Positions 1-8,842 of a DNA stretch of 64,000 nt are shown here, piece by piece. Location: contig NZ_JAATTV010000011.1 in assembly GCF_013414195.1 (NCBI RefSeq), positions 49,234-113,233 of the forward strand, in the 5' to 3' direction. The DNA comes from Psychrobacter sp. BI730 (GTDB taxonomy: Bacteria > Pseudomonadota > Gammaproteobacteria > Pseudomonadales > Moraxellaceae). Numbering within the stretch: position 1 is the stretch's first letter; every line of letters starts with the position of its first letter. The notes under the pieces are model-generated. The model saw only the letters and a program-made list of their open reading frames with translations. It had not been told where the DNA came from and searched no databases. The position numbers and the translations under genes were made by a program.

Positions 1-72
1 ACTCTGATTTGCAGATTTTTCTTTGTCTGGGTTTCCATCCTTAGACTGACTTTGAGATGCTGTTTTATTCAT
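1..72 (-). CDS. N-terminus of a gene running off the window, possibly a YbbA-like ABC ATPase
   Basis: An ATG at 72 on the minus strand opens 24 codons (MNKTASQSQSKDGNPDKEKS and on) that run to the window edge without a stop. The stretch is polar and carries no domain by itself. Divergent placement next to a TesA-type esterase is the classic position of the ybbA ABC transporter ATPase gene in many gammaproteobacteria, so that identity is an inference from context only. The 221 bp between the two genes (73-293) must hold both promoters; no operator is obvious there. Confidence 0.45.
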   Translation of the reverse strand, partial: MNKTASQSQSKDGNPDKEKSANQS

Positions 73-293
73 AAATACCTCACGTATCCTTGGTAAAGTT
101 ATACTTTATGATGAATACACTGTCTATGCTAAGTAGAGTAGCACTTGTACTGCGCCCAACAGGTAGTCTATCTCCTGTATGGACTATACAACGGTTAATG
201 AGCAATATACAACAAGAGTTAAATAATAGATTTTTAAAAACTTGAACCTAATTCTAATAAGTTTAACTAAATATAAACAGGAGGAGAGAAGAC

Positions 294-932
294 GTGAAGC
301 TACGTGGTAGGCTCTTAATGCTAGCAAGTATAGGGTTGTCAGCGACTATCAGTGTGACTGGCTGTGGTAGCGAGCCCCAACAAGATACCTTGCCCGCTGG
401 TAGCACAGTGATCGCACTTGGCGACTCTCTAACCTATGGTTACGGCGCAAATACTAAAACAGCGTATCCTACGGTGCTAGCAGAGCTAAGCAAATGGAAC
501 GTCGTTAATGCAGGCGTCAATGGTGATACTTCTGCAGATGTACTGACTCGAGTGAATGAGATCACTGAGCAAAACCCTGATTTGGTCTTACTGGGTGTGG
601 GTGGTAATGATGTATTACAGCGCATTGCGCCTGATACCACGCGAGCTAATATCATCGCGACTATAGACACCTTACGATCCAATAATATTGATGTTGTCCT
701 AATCGCTGAGCCGCATCTCAGTACCAGTGCTTTGTTTGGTAAGGCCAGTGATAATCCACTGTATGAAGATATTGCGGAAGCTGAAGACATACCTCTGTAT
801 TCTGATGGCTGGTCCACTGTACTGTCAGATGATGCATTGAAATCTGATAAAATTCATGCTAATGCAGCAGGCTACAGACAGTTCGCTGAAGGGTTGCATG
901 AGTATCTAAAAGATGAAGGGTGGGTACGCTAA
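294..932 (+). CDS. tesA: TesA/TAP-family GDSL esterase (arylesterase / acyl-CoA thioesterase I), lipoprotein form
   Basis: SGNH-hydrolase that would cleave short acyl esters or thioesters in the periplasm. The GTG start at 294 follows a strong AGGAGGAG site. Residues 1-24 form a lipoprotein signal ending in VTGC (lipobox Cys24), so the enzyme is probably membrane-anchored, whereas E. coli TesA is soluble. Block I is GDSLTYGYG with nucleophile Ser45, block II is NAG with Gly74, block III is GGND with Asn105, and block V is DKIH with Asp185 and His188, so the catalytic set is complete. The length of 212 aa is normal for the family. A bidirectional terminator follows. The divergent neighbour at 1-72 fits the common tesA/ybbA arrangement. 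Confidence 0.9.
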   Translation: MKLRGRLLMLASIGLSATISVTGCGSEPQQDTLPAGSTVIALGDSLTYGYGANTKTAYPTVLAELSKWNVVNAGVNGDTSADVLTRVNEITEQNPDLVLLGVGGNDVLQRIAPDTTRANIIATIDTLRSNNIDVVLIAEPHLSTSALFGKASDNPLYEDIAEAEDIPLYSDGWSTVLSDDALKSDKIHANAAGYRQFAEGLHEYLKDEGWVR

Positions 933-1026
933 ACCGAAATTTAAACCACAGTTTTTAAGTTTAAAAGCTTTTAAGTTTAAAAATTATGAGTAAGGTGTAT
1001 GTCTGTAGTCAGTGTATAACGCACAC

Positions 1027-1066
1027 AAAAAGCAGAGAGTTTATTGGCAAGACTCTCTGCTTTTTT
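1027..1066. terminator. Bidirectional Rho-independent terminator
   Basis: Perfect 10-bp stem AGCAGAGAGT / ACTCTCTGCT around an 11-nt loop. It is preceded by AAAA and followed by a T run, so it can end transcription from tesA (plus) and from the convergent DUF2855 remnant (minus). Confidence 0.85.
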
Positions 1067-1109
1067 ATTTGTATTTTGCTAATGACAAATAGTCGCTAAA
1101 TTTTATAGC

Positions 1110-1613
1110 CTAGTCTTTTTCATTGTCGCCCATGACAACTACTAAACCTTCATCAGCGGCTATTTTACCTTCGCAAATGTCTTCATAAACCTCCAGCAAG
1201 CCATTAACCCCGTCAAGCTCTTTAATTTTTAGCCATGCATTGGTTTTTGCTGTACTGTTCATGACGTAGCGCATAGAGCGTTTATTAAATTCTTCAGGGC
1301 CCCATTCTTTCATGCATTGCTGTACATGGCTGGGCGCAAAAAACTGCTGGCTACGTGCTTGAATGATACCTTCGGCATGACGTGGCTCGTCCCAATGCGT
1401 ACGACCGACATTGCTGGTATAGCGCATGTTGTCGCCTAAGTGTCTGTGTAGACGGCTAAGCACGTCAGTATTGGCTGACACATCTACAATGACTGTCGGT
1501 TTGGTCGCATCAATCTGCTCAAGCGTGTCATAGCTAAGCACACTGTCATAAGCATCGATGGAATTAACAAATAGTGTCCTTACTCTAAGTTGAGCTTCTA
1601 TCAACACAATCAA
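1110..1613 (-). pseudogene. 3' half of a DUF2855-family gene (5' truncated)
   Basis: The 167-aa reading frame matches what I recall as the C-terminal half of DUF2855 proteins, which usually run about 350-370 aa: DSVLSYDTLEQID, then TVIVDVSANTDVL, RHLGDNMRYTSNVGRTHWD and the conserved C-terminus with PSHVQQCMKEWGPEEFN. The match seems to begin near residue 20. The first residues (MIVLIEAQLRVRTLF) look unrelated, and no N-terminal half is present upstream, where the TetR operators and gene lie. It is best read as a remnant after a deletion. The divergent TetR regulator probably once controlled the intact gene. Function of the family is unknown. Confidence 0.7.
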
Positions 1614-1630
1614 TTCATAATTGTTTGTGC

Positions 1631-1664
1631 ATAACAGTGTTATATACTAGAATAACACTGTTAT
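1631..1664. promoter_or_regulatory. Two tandem palindromic operators, probably for the TetR regulator
   Basis: ATAACAGTGTTAT at 1631-1643 and ATAACACTGTTAT at 1652-1664 are each perfect 13-bp palindromes around a central base and are the same site in two orientations. Their starts are 21 bp apart, two helical turns. They lie between the truncated DUF2855 gene and the tetR gene, ending 27 bp before the preferred ATG, which is the normal position for TetR autorepression. Confidence 0.75.
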
Positions 1665-1690
1665 AATTGTCAAGACCTAGTGAGAATCTA

Positions 1691-2263
1691 ATGGATGCCA
1701 GAACCAAAATATTAAATGCTGCATCAGAGCTTTTCTTAGAAGGAGGCGGGGATGCCTTAAGCGTGCGTGGTATCTCTAAACGCGCAGGCCTGTCTACAAT
1801 CGGTATATACAGCCATTTTCAAGGCAAGCAGGGCATACTAGATGCGCTGTACATAGAAGGGTTTAACCTAGTCCGTGAAGCCATGGATGTGATTCCAGAG
1901 GGCAAAGCATGTAAAGAGCAAGTATTAGAAGCGTGCTTGGGTTATCTCAATGTGGGCGAGCAACACGAGGCACACTATCGGCTGATTTTTGGGGAATCTG
2001 ATGCAGGATATCAGCCCTCTGAAGAAGCAGTTGCAGCCAGAGACAGTGCATTTTCAAAACTGGTACGGGTGGCAGGTTCTTATTTATCAGAAGATGCTAG
2101 CATGACGGAACGTCGGCAAATAGCGTTAGATATCTGGGCAATTGTGCATGGGTACGTCAGTATTAGTCACCATGTAGTGTTCGCCGATGAACTGGAGCTA
2201 GATTGGAAGACGATGGCACTTCGTGTGGTTGGAGTACAGTTGGATGCCATAAAGTCTTCTTAA
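1691..2263 (+). CDS. TetR/AcrR-family transcriptional regulator
   Basis: N-terminal TetR helix-turn-helix: residues 1-50 read MDARTKILNAASELFLEGGG, then SVRGISKRAGLSTIGIYSHF, then KQGILDALY, the standard three-helix fold. The remainder (to residue 190) is a helical ligand-binding domain of the WHG type, with no recognisable ligand. I prefer the ATG at 1691. A TTG at 1667 would give 198 aa, but it starts only 2 bp after the second palindrome. The paired operators just upstream point to autoregulation and to control of the divergent gene, now only a DUF2855 fragment. Confidence 0.88.
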   Translation: MDARTKILNAASELFLEGGGDALSVRGISKRAGLSTIGIYSHFQGKQGILDALYIEGFNLVREAMDVIPEGKACKEQVLEACLGYLNVGEQHEAHYRLIFGESDAGYQPSEEAVAARDSAFSKLVRVAGSYLSEDASMTERRQIALDIWAIVHGYVSISHHVVFADELELDWKTMALRVVGVQLDAIKSS

Positions 2264-2346
2264 TAACGATATTGGTATATTTGTGGCAAGTGAGTGCACG
2301 CTAGGCTGAGTTATTTCAATATCGTAAGGTTTAAGGATAGCAAATT

Positions 2347-3090
2347 ATGTTTGACATCATAAAAGATTGGCGTGAACAGCGTATATTAGATAATAGTGAA
2401 TTTACCCATGCCGATTGGATGCAAGCGGCTGAGCGTATCGTGATACTCGACAGATTGAGTGTTGACGAGATGACGCATTTATTTGAGCTCGCGACATTGT
2501 TTTTGGCTGATAAGTCCATCATTGGTGCACAAGGTTTTGAGATTACCAATGCTGTGAGACAATCGATTGCACTACAAGCCTGTTTGCCGATCTTGAACTT
2601 AGGTCTTGACTGGTATGCTGGTTGGTCATCCATCATCATTTATCCTGGCTCGTACAAGAGCGACAGCACCACCGTAGATGAGTTTGGTATCGTCCACGAA
2701 GGCAGTCAACACCGTAGCGGGGAAGCATGGCTGCGGGGGCCTGTCATTCTCTCATGGAAGGACGCTAAGCACTCAGGCGAACGTGACGGGCATAACGTTG
2801 TCATTCATGAGTTTGTTCATAAGCTCGATATGATGAATGGCCGTGCCAATGGCTTTCCGCCCATGCAACCTAATATGGATCCTGCAAACTGGACTCAGAT
2901 TATGAGTCGCGATTTTGAAGATTTTCAAACACATCGCAAGTCAGGGCTTGATCGGTATGGCGCAACCAATCCTGCAGAATTTTTTGCCGTTCTCAGTGAA
3001 GTGTTTTTTGAGACCCCACAAAAGCTAGTTGATGCTTATCCGGATATTTATGAGATTATGGTGAAATTCTTTCGTCAGACGCCGTTATAA
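2347..3090 (+). CDS. mtfA: Zinc-dependent peptidase MtfA (M90 family)
   Basis: MtfA is a cytosolic zinc aminopeptidase that in E. coli binds the glucose-PTS repressor Mlc (DgsA). The active-site helix is visible as VVIHEFVHKLDMMNG, giving the HExxH ligands His154, Glu155 and His158, followed by the family motif NGRANGFPPM and a downstream PAEFFAVLSEVFFE segment that supplies the third ligand. The 247-aa length is typical (E. coli about 265). An AAGGATAG ribosome site precedes the ATG. Whether a Mlc-type partner exists in this organism cannot be seen; Moraxellaceae often lack a glucose PTS, so the target may differ. Confidence 0.9.
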   Translation: MFDIIKDWREQRILDNSEFTHADWMQAAERIVILDRLSVDEMTHLFELATLFLADKSIIGAQGFEITNAVRQSIALQACLPILNLGLDWYAGWSSIIIYPGSYKSDSTTVDEFGIVHEGSQHRSGEAWLRGPVILSWKDAKHSGERDGHNVVIHEFVHKLDMMNGRANGFPPMQPNMDPANWTQIMSRDFEDFQTHRKSGLDRYGATNPAEFFAVLSEVFFETPQKLVDAYPDIYEIMVKFFRQTPL

Positions 3091-3164
3091 GTGATATTTA
3101 TAGGGATGGTGATAGTAAGCTGTATTTAAGACAGCATAAGCATATTAGAATTAGGGAAGCTGAA

Positions 3165-3678
3165 ATGACTAACGCTATAAGTGATAATGTGGCAAAAGCA
3201 GAAATCTATGAAAGTGCTGATGGAAAGGCGCAAGTAGATGTACGTTTCGAGCAGTAGACTGTCTGGCTGTCACAAGCATAAATGACCGAGTTGTTTGGTC
3301 GTGATCAATCAGTCATTTCTCGTCATATCGCCAATGCCATAAAAGATGAAGAAATCGCTGAAAAAAGCAATATACAAAAAATGCATATTGCAAATTCTGA
3401 TCGCCCGGTGACTTTTTATGACTTAGACGTGGTTATATCAGTCGGTTATCGCATCAAATCTCCCCAAGGCGTGCAATTTAGACGTTGAGCACTGCAGCGG
3501 CGCTTTTTTGTTCGTGGATTTTTTACGCCGTAACCACCGACTGCTGAATAATAAAGGCGACATGGTCATCAATAATACTGGGCTTGCAGCTTTAATCTTA
3601 CTGGTCGCTGAGTCTGACCCCAACCAAAAAGAAACTTTGATCAAATTGATTATGAATATGTTGTCGTTAGAGGGCTAG
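3165..3678 (+). pseudogene. Decayed RhuM-family (virulence protein / DNA-binding) gene
   Basis: Reading from ATG 3165 gives an N-terminus of the RhuM family interrupted by TAG at 3255 and TAA at 3279, at the places where family members read ...ETVWLSQAQMAELFGRD. The frame then continues with the conserved SVISRHI, NIQKMHIANSDRPVTFYDLD and ISVGYRIKSPQG. A third stop, TGA at 3486, falls where family members have the Trp of FRxWA. Directly after it, in the next frame, comes the family C-terminus (FLFVDFLRRN, NNTGLAALILLVAES), ending at TAG 3676-3678. Most of the central region is therefore missing. The result is a gene with three nonsense codons plus an internal out-of-frame deletion. Intact members are often found in mobile or phage-related loci. 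Confidence 0.8.
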
Positions 3679-3833
3679 TAACAAAGCTTGTCATTAAAAA
3701 CTATACCAAAAACCATGTAGCACAATCCGCTATATATCTTTAATTGAATATATATAGCATTTATATCCAGATAGAGTAAGCTGTCACTTTAAACAAGCCT
3801 TATAAAAGTTGTCGGGCAATCTTTCTCTACACC

Positions 3834-4502
3834 TTAAACCGTCCATTGGTCATTAATGATAGCCACTAGGTAACGCTTGCCTTGATACTCATCAAATACC
3901 AAGCGTAGTACCCGCCAGTCCATACCATCATACTCATCCGTGCCTTTATAATAAAATTCTACAACATCTGATGTTTGGTATATTTCTTTTAAATTATTGA
4001 TAGAATTACCATTATTTTTGAATTCATTGACATTGATACTAGCATTATTGAACTTTTTGCCATCCACCCAAGTATCCAGATAAGCAGGCAACGGCGTGAC
4101 CAATAGATCGCCAGTACCGTCTTTTTCGCCCCAAGTAAATTGAATGTTAGACTGCTGTAAATACTGTGCAAATTGCCCGCGGCTAAAGACTTTATCTGAC
4201 TCAGGCCGTACATAAGCGTACATCGAAAAACGAACGCCGCGTGTTGGATGGATATCATTAGTGATTCTAGAAAAGTCCTTATTTGCCAGGGCGCGCTGTA
4301 TACGTAACGCTTGCTGTCTAAGAGTTTGCTGACTGATATCAGCATTACTAGGTGTTGATGAGCTACTGGTTGGCTGAGATACAATGGCTTCACTGGACTC
4401 AGAAGCAGACTGACAACCCGTAGCAGCTAGCGTGAATAGCAAAAGACTACTATAGGCTAATGTCGCAGATTTTTCCTTAAAAAAAGCAGGTAATGTCATC
4501 AT
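3834..4502 (-). CDS. Conserved lipoprotein of unknown function
   Basis: Predicted outer- or inner-membrane lipoprotein. From the ATG at 4502 (preceded by AAGGATG) the protein has a hydrophobic signal and the lipobox LAATGC, followed by a Ser/Thr-rich linker (SSSSTPSNA). The C-terminal domain of about 150 residues carries a pattern seen in a widespread uncharacterised family: HPTRGVRFSMYAYV, FTWGEKDGTGDLL, then EFYYKGTDEYDGMDWRVLRL and a terminal IINDQWTV. An upstream in-frame start would add 18 residues before the signal and is less likely. No enzymatic motif is visible. It stands alone, convergent with the rhuM remnant and divergent from the next gene. Confidence 0.75.
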   Translation of the reverse strand: MMTLPAFFKEKSATLAYSSLLLFTLAATGCQSASESSEAIVSQPTSSSSTPSNADISQQTLRQQALRIQRALANKDFSRITNDIHPTRGVRFSMYAYVRPESDKVFSRGQFAQYLQQSNIQFTWGEKDGTGDLLVTPLPAYLDTWVDGKKFNNASINVNEFKNNGNSINNLKEIYQTSDVVEFYYKGTDEYDGMDWRVLRLVFDEYQGKRYLVAIINDQWTV

Positions 4503-4703
4503 AAAATCATCCTTAGCACAGTTATTAGCGAAAGAAAAATCACTATAAATTGTCATGGGAACCGGTAAAAAATACCATAGAAGCGCTATGTAATCGATAT
4601 TTTAGTAAGTAAACCTGAATGATACGATAATACAGCAGAGTCCGAATATAGGTATGATGTAATAATCATAACACTTATAGGACAGAAGCTCGCAGAGAAT
4701 AAG

Positions 4704-5195
4704 ATGCCAACATATAAATCGCTGACATTACTATTGACCATAGGACTGATGCCTGTCGGTCACGCTATAGCCGATGTATCAAAAGTAGATCAGAAACAAA
4801 ATGCCATGGCTGATATGAAGATTGCGACCATCACGAAAATGTACCAACAAGATATTGATGACCAAGGTATGAGTAATCCTGTAGTGCTGCAGCAATATGC
4901 AGATGCTGACTTGCAAGCAGCCATGCAACTTGAGCAAGAATATTTTGATAAAACTCAGACGTCCTGCAATATAGATTACGATGTGCTTTGGAACTCGCAA
5001 GATCCTGACTATACGCAAGACAAGAAGTTTTCAATAACTGCTCAAGGATTGGTTCAGGTTAGCTTGGCACAAGGTAGCGATGTTTATTATGAGCTGTCAT
5101 GTGATGACAATGATAAAAATTGCCAAGTCGCAGACGTAGTTTTAGATCAGGATGACAAAACTTTGCGTCAGCATTTACTTGAAAATTGTCGTTAG
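4704..5195 (+). CDS. Small exported protein of unknown function
   Basis: The 163-aa product starts with a clear signal peptide (MPTYKSLTLLLTIGLMPVGH, cleavage probably after AIA near residue 23). The mature part is acidic, contains four cysteines (TSC, ELSC, KNC and the penultimate residue of the protein, ENCR), and is otherwise helical and Gln/Asp-rich. This suggests a periplasmic protein with two disulfides. I do not recognise the family. It is the last gene before the dif region. Confidence 0.6.
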   Translation: MPTYKSLTLLLTIGLMPVGHAIADVSKVDQKQNAMADMKIATITKMYQQDIDDQGMSNPVVLQQYADADLQAAMQLEQEYFDKTQTSCNIDYDVLWNSQDPDYTQDKKFSITAQGLVQVSLAQGSDVYYELSCDDNDKNCQVADVVLDQDDKTLRQHLLENCR

Positions 5196-5288
5196 TAAAA
5201 CTCTATAACTAATATTAAATCTGATATAAGGCATAAGAATGACATGGTGTAAATGGTTTTACGCTTAGCTACTAAAACCGCTAGTTTG

Positions 5289-5316
5289 TTTTCGCATAAT
5301 GTATATTATGTTAAAT
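5289..5316 (+). other. dif: Chromosomal dif site (XerC/XerD recombination)
   Basis: The 28 bp agree with the E. coli dif consensus as I know it at 25 positions. The XerC arm reads TTTTCGCATAA, the 6-bp centre is TGTATA, and the XerD arm TTATGTTAAAT is identical to E. coli. All three differences are in the first four bases of the XerC arm. dif is where XerCD with FtsK resolves chromosome dimers, so this should mark the replication terminus. It lies in a gene-free stretch, 1.2 kb from an integrase. Confidence 0.88.
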
Positions 5317-6304
5317 GAAGTCTATTGAGTAGTATGCTTAAGCCTTACTAACTATAGAATCATAACGATTATGTATTTCTGATGCTGTTGGATATAAACA
5401 TCCTACCAAACTGTTTAGCTCTCGCCGACTAACTCTGTCCTGTTAATTCAACCGAATCTTTTGGATTATAGTTCACACCTGCTAAAGTTGATTCTTCATA
5501 ATTTTCATGGATGCGCATTTCATCAGTCAATTTTAACTTTTGCTAAATGGTAGAACTTGGACTCAATATATAACTGGTTATCAATGCTCTATACTTCGCT
5601 AAAATGCTAATTGCTACGCTCACATATGTTATTAGCTTTTTATTCGAGATGATCATGGCTGCTCGTCTACGATAGTTTATTTATTATCTATGTCCGCTGG
5701 TTAAATCCTTAATATAGAAAAGCTGATAACCTATTTTCGATAACCATCATTTGTATGATTAGAAATCCTCTAATATTACCAAAATAGATTAAATTGCAAA
5801 AACTCAGCCGAACGTTATAACTCCTTCGAATATTTCTAATCTTATCTAGCCTTCAATCACTATGCCCAAGTCATCACGTATAACCTTTCAAATTTAACTC
5901 ATAGACAGATTGTTAAATAATTAGAACTGACGCTGTTTTCTTTTGCGTAGCGATAAATTTTATCTACCCACAAACAGCCATCCTCTATTTATTGTTACCA
6001 AGCCATTTTTAAGATGAATGAGCTATCTATTGATATTTTTTAATGTATTTAGTCCGTCGTTATATATTTTCTATATACCCCTCAAAATTGGTGCATTCCA
6101 AATTTGCACAGAACAGTATTATGACCCTGATTTTTATATTCTGTGCGAGTACAGGAGCATGTGTTTTATAGAGAATATGCTCAACTCCTTGCCGAATCAA
6201 TCATGGATACCATAATCGCATTTAACTATGTATCGAAATAACTGGTAGAAATGCCGTGTAACCCTCTCAGCGTATGGCCTACTCAATATTTGGCCACTAT
6301 GCTA

Positions 6305-6337
6305 TAATTATCCCCAAGTTAACCTTGGGGATAATTA
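6305..6337. repeat. Perfect 14-bp inverted repeat (hairpin)
   Basis: TAATTATCCCCAAG and CTTGGGGATAATTA flank a 5-nt loop. There is no T run after it, so it is not a typical terminator. It sits about 165 bp upstream of the integrase and could be a recombinase or regulator site. Confidence 0.6.
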
Positions 6338-6502
6338 CGTCTTAAAAACTATTATCTAAAAGGCTTTACTAACAACACTAACGAATACCAGTGTCCATGA
6401 TAGTGTCCAATACTTCTATATTTTTCTACAGAAGAGACTTTTTATAAGTCATCAATCATAAACCTATCATCAACCTTAATTATCATATGACGGATATACA
6501 TT

Positions 6503-7768
6503 ATGGCTATCGACACAGCAAACGATATCAACAAGCTCGAATGCCGAGACAAAGATTATTCTGTCAGTGTCTCAGGTGTAGCTGGCTTAAGTCTTCGTAT
6601 TTATCCAAATGGCAAAAAGGAATACTACTTACGTTACTCCCATCCGCATATCGAGGGCAAACGCCCTAGGATGATGTTGGGTAAGATTGAGGATGTCAGT
6701 CTCCATGAGGTTAAGTATAAAGCAGACACCATTCTTGATATGGTCGCAAAAGGCTCTGACCCTAAAGCTATCCAGCAAAAAGAACAAACCAATAAATATA
6801 TTCACCTAAAAAATGCACCATTTTCTGAGATTGCAAAAGCATGGCGAGAACACAAAACAGCAGGTCGCAATCAAAGTAAATCTAAAAAACCGTCATACAG
6901 TGAGTCAACCCTCAAGTTCTGGGATTTATGTCTAGGATATATGTGCCAAGAGATTGGTGATTTAAGAATGGACGATATCACCAGTGAGATGATACTGAGT
7001 GTGTGCGAGTCGATTCAAAACAATGGCAATCAAGCGACTTTCGTTGGTGCGAGCACTCGGCTATACACTGAAAAAGTCTTTTCATTCGCTGTTGCTCGAG
7101 GGTTGTGCGATAGAAATGTAGCTGTCGATACCCGTGGTGAGCTTGCCCCTGCCAATTCAGGCCATCACTTGCCAGCCATCACCAAACCAGATCAATTTGC
7201 GACGCTTCTAAAAGATATGTCTGATTTTAGAGGTGCAAGTAAGATTACATTAGAGGCGATGAACTTATTGCCTTATGTATTTGTACGTAGTATCGATCTG
7301 CGCTCGATGCGTTGGGATGACATCGATTGGGATAATAATACATGGGCGTTCTCCCCGACCAAAGGCGAAGGTCGTGACGATATGGTCTCTCACTTAGTTG
7401 TCCCCTTGGCCACGCAAGTGATTTCTCGATTACGAAACATTCAGTCAATTACAGGGCATAAAGAGCATGTATTTGCGTCGATGCGCGGTTCAAGCAATGC
7501 TTATATTAGTAAAGCGACGTTGGTGCAGATATTCCACCGACTTGGATACAAAGACGTGCAATGTGCGCATGGATTTCGAGCATCGGCTAAAACCTTACTC
7601 ATGGAACAGCCTGAGCTACGCTATTCTGACATCGTCACAGAATTACAGCTAGGCCATCGTATCAAAGACACACATGGCGGGGCTTACAACAGACTTGATG
7701 AAATCGATACTAGGGTACAGATGATGCAAGATTGGGCAGATTATATAGATGAGCTTCGGAGTCGTTAG
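6503..7768 (+). CDS. Tyrosine recombinase / integrase (P4 type, DUF4102 N-terminus)
   Basis: Site-specific recombinase of the bacteriophage-P4 integrase group. Residues about 1-95 are the DUF4102 arm-binding domain (GLSLRIYPNGKKEYYLRY, MMLGKIEDVSL). The central SAM-like core-binding domain spans about 105-205. The catalytic domain shows Arg262 in YVFVRSIDLRSMRW, the HxxR box His356/Arg359 (HGFRASAKT), His385 (LGHR) and nucleophile Tyr395 (GGAYNR), so it looks active. Asp265 stands where most P4 integrases have Glu. There is no tRNA beside it and no recognisable cargo: it lies between the dif region and the hydroxyproline regulator. It is probably all that is left of an element, or its attachment sites are cryptic. 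Confidence 0.9.
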   Translation: MAIDTANDINKLECRDKDYSVSVSGVAGLSLRIYPNGKKEYYLRYSHPHIEGKRPRMMLGKIEDVSLHEVKYKADTILDMVAKGSDPKAIQQKEQTNKYIHLKNAPFSEIAKAWREHKTAGRNQSKSKKPSYSESTLKFWDLCLGYMCQEIGDLRMDDITSEMILSVCESIQNNGNQATFVGASTRLYTEKVFSFAVARGLCDRNVAVDTRGELAPANSGHHLPAITKPDQFATLLKDMSDFRGASKITLEAMNLLPYVFVRSIDLRSMRWDDIDWDNNTWAFSPTKGEGRDDMVSHLVVPLATQVISRLRNIQSITGHKEHVFASMRGSSNAYISKATLVQIFHRLGYKDVQCAHGFRASAKTLLMEQPELRYSDIVTELQLGHRIKDTHGGAYNRLDEIDTRVQMMQDWADYIDELRSR

Positions 7769-7810
7769 AGAGTTATTTTAGAGTCAAAAACCATATTTTT
7801 TTGCACTTAT

Positions 7811-8629
7811 TTATGGCTCTTTGAAATGTATTTTACGGAAGTTCACAGGAGACATGCCAGTAAACTGCTTAAACTGTCGACTAAAGGCGCTATGATCACC
7901 GTATCCACAGTTTAAGGAGACTTGAGTTACTGTTAGCTTATGATTCGCTAATAGTCGAATGGCATGCTCTAAGCGCATTTTTTGTACAAACTGAATGGGT
8001 GACATATTCAGTACTGCTTTGAAGGTACGCTCCAATTGCGATTGACTAAGATTTGCCAATTTCGCCAATTGACCAATATTAATTTTTTGATCAAGATTGT
8101 CTCGTACGTATTGATCTACACTTGCCAACCGAGCGTGCTTATGTAATATCCGCTCGTTATCTTCATCAATATCTACTGATATACCTACCATTGCTACAAT
8201 ATGATTTTCTACATCATAGACGGGGATTTTTTGCGTGATACACCATCCCAGCTGTCCTGATGCATAGCTATGAAGTTCTAGTTTATCAACAATTTCCCTA
8301 CCTTCCCTCAATACTCTCAAGTCCTGATTAAGATAATCCTTCCCTTGAGATTTCAAAAATACTTGCTCTGTAGTCAGTCCTATTAGTGCTTTTTTGTTTT
8401 TAAGCCCGCTACGTCTAATGAGCGTTTTACTGACTAATCGATAGCATGCTTGGTCATCTTTAACAAAAAACACCACATTTTTCATAGTATCAAACAGAGG
8501 CATCAATAACGATATATTGCCAACAAACTCATCAAAATTGGCTGGTTGATAAGTCTGTAGGTGCTTTGACAGTTGTTTTGTAAGTGTTTCTAATACTAAC
8601 GGCCGCATCGGTATATTCTCATATAGCAT
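7811..8629 (-). CDS. AraC-family regulator with PAS-like sensor domain
   Basis: Probable activator of the divergent hydroxyproline genes. Residues about 45-155 form a PAS-like domain (NVVFFVKDDQACYRLVSKTL, then IGLTTEQVF and YDVENHIVAMVGISVDID), and residues about 165-270 are a two-HTH AraC DNA-binding domain with INIGQLAKLANLSQSQLERT and the signature SLNCGYGDHSAFSRQFKQ, GMSPVNFR. A nearby ATG at 8608 would remove seven residues and is a possible alternative start. The 213 bp up to the epimerase ATG must hold both promoters. PAS-AraC proteins of this layout often sense small amino-acid-like ligands; hydroxyproline or an intermediate is the obvious candidate here, by context only. Confidence 0.87.
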   Translation of the reverse strand: MLYENIPMRPLVLETLTKQLSKHLQTYQPANFDEFVGNISLLMPLFDTMKNVVFFVKDDQACYRLVSKTLIRRSGLKNKKALIGLTTEQVFLKSQGKDYLNQDLRVLREGREIVDKLELHSYASGQLGWCITQKIPVYDVENHIVAMVGISVDIDEDNERILHKHARLASVDQYVRDNLDQKINIGQLAKLANLSQSQLERTFKAVLNMSPIQFVQKMRLEHAIRLLANHKLTVTQVSLNCGYGDHSAFSRQFKQFTGMSPVNFRKIHFKEP

Positions 8630-8842
8630 CTCAAGCTTGTCGTTGAGCTTTTCAGGTATTTTAGGGTGCTACACAATATTTATACTCCTAAATATCTTTA
8701 TAGCCTGTGCAGAAATGCGCATTTATTCATATAAAAACATCAAGACTGCTTTTCTGAAAAACGTCATTCTATATTTACGCCTTGTTCATTTATGAATAAC
8801 GCTAACAGTATATTAACTCACGGATGAATCAGGTAGGCAGTC

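Larger units (their letters stand above)
5196..6502. other. 1.3 kb gene-poor AT-rich region containing dif
   Basis: No reading frame here looks coding: the longest (6018-6215, 65 codons) is hydrophobic and AT-driven without a ribosome site. The stretch holds the dif site at 5289-5316, a long hairpin at 6305-6337, and nothing else I can identify. Confidence 0.6.

Noticed and set aside
951..985. Repeated TTTAAGTTTAAAA runs after tesA
   Set aside because: Low-complexity AT sequence of no clear function.
6018..6215. 65-codon hydrophobic frame in the dif region
   Set aside because: No ribosome site, AT-driven Phe/Ile/Tyr content, and no neighbour to share a transcript with.
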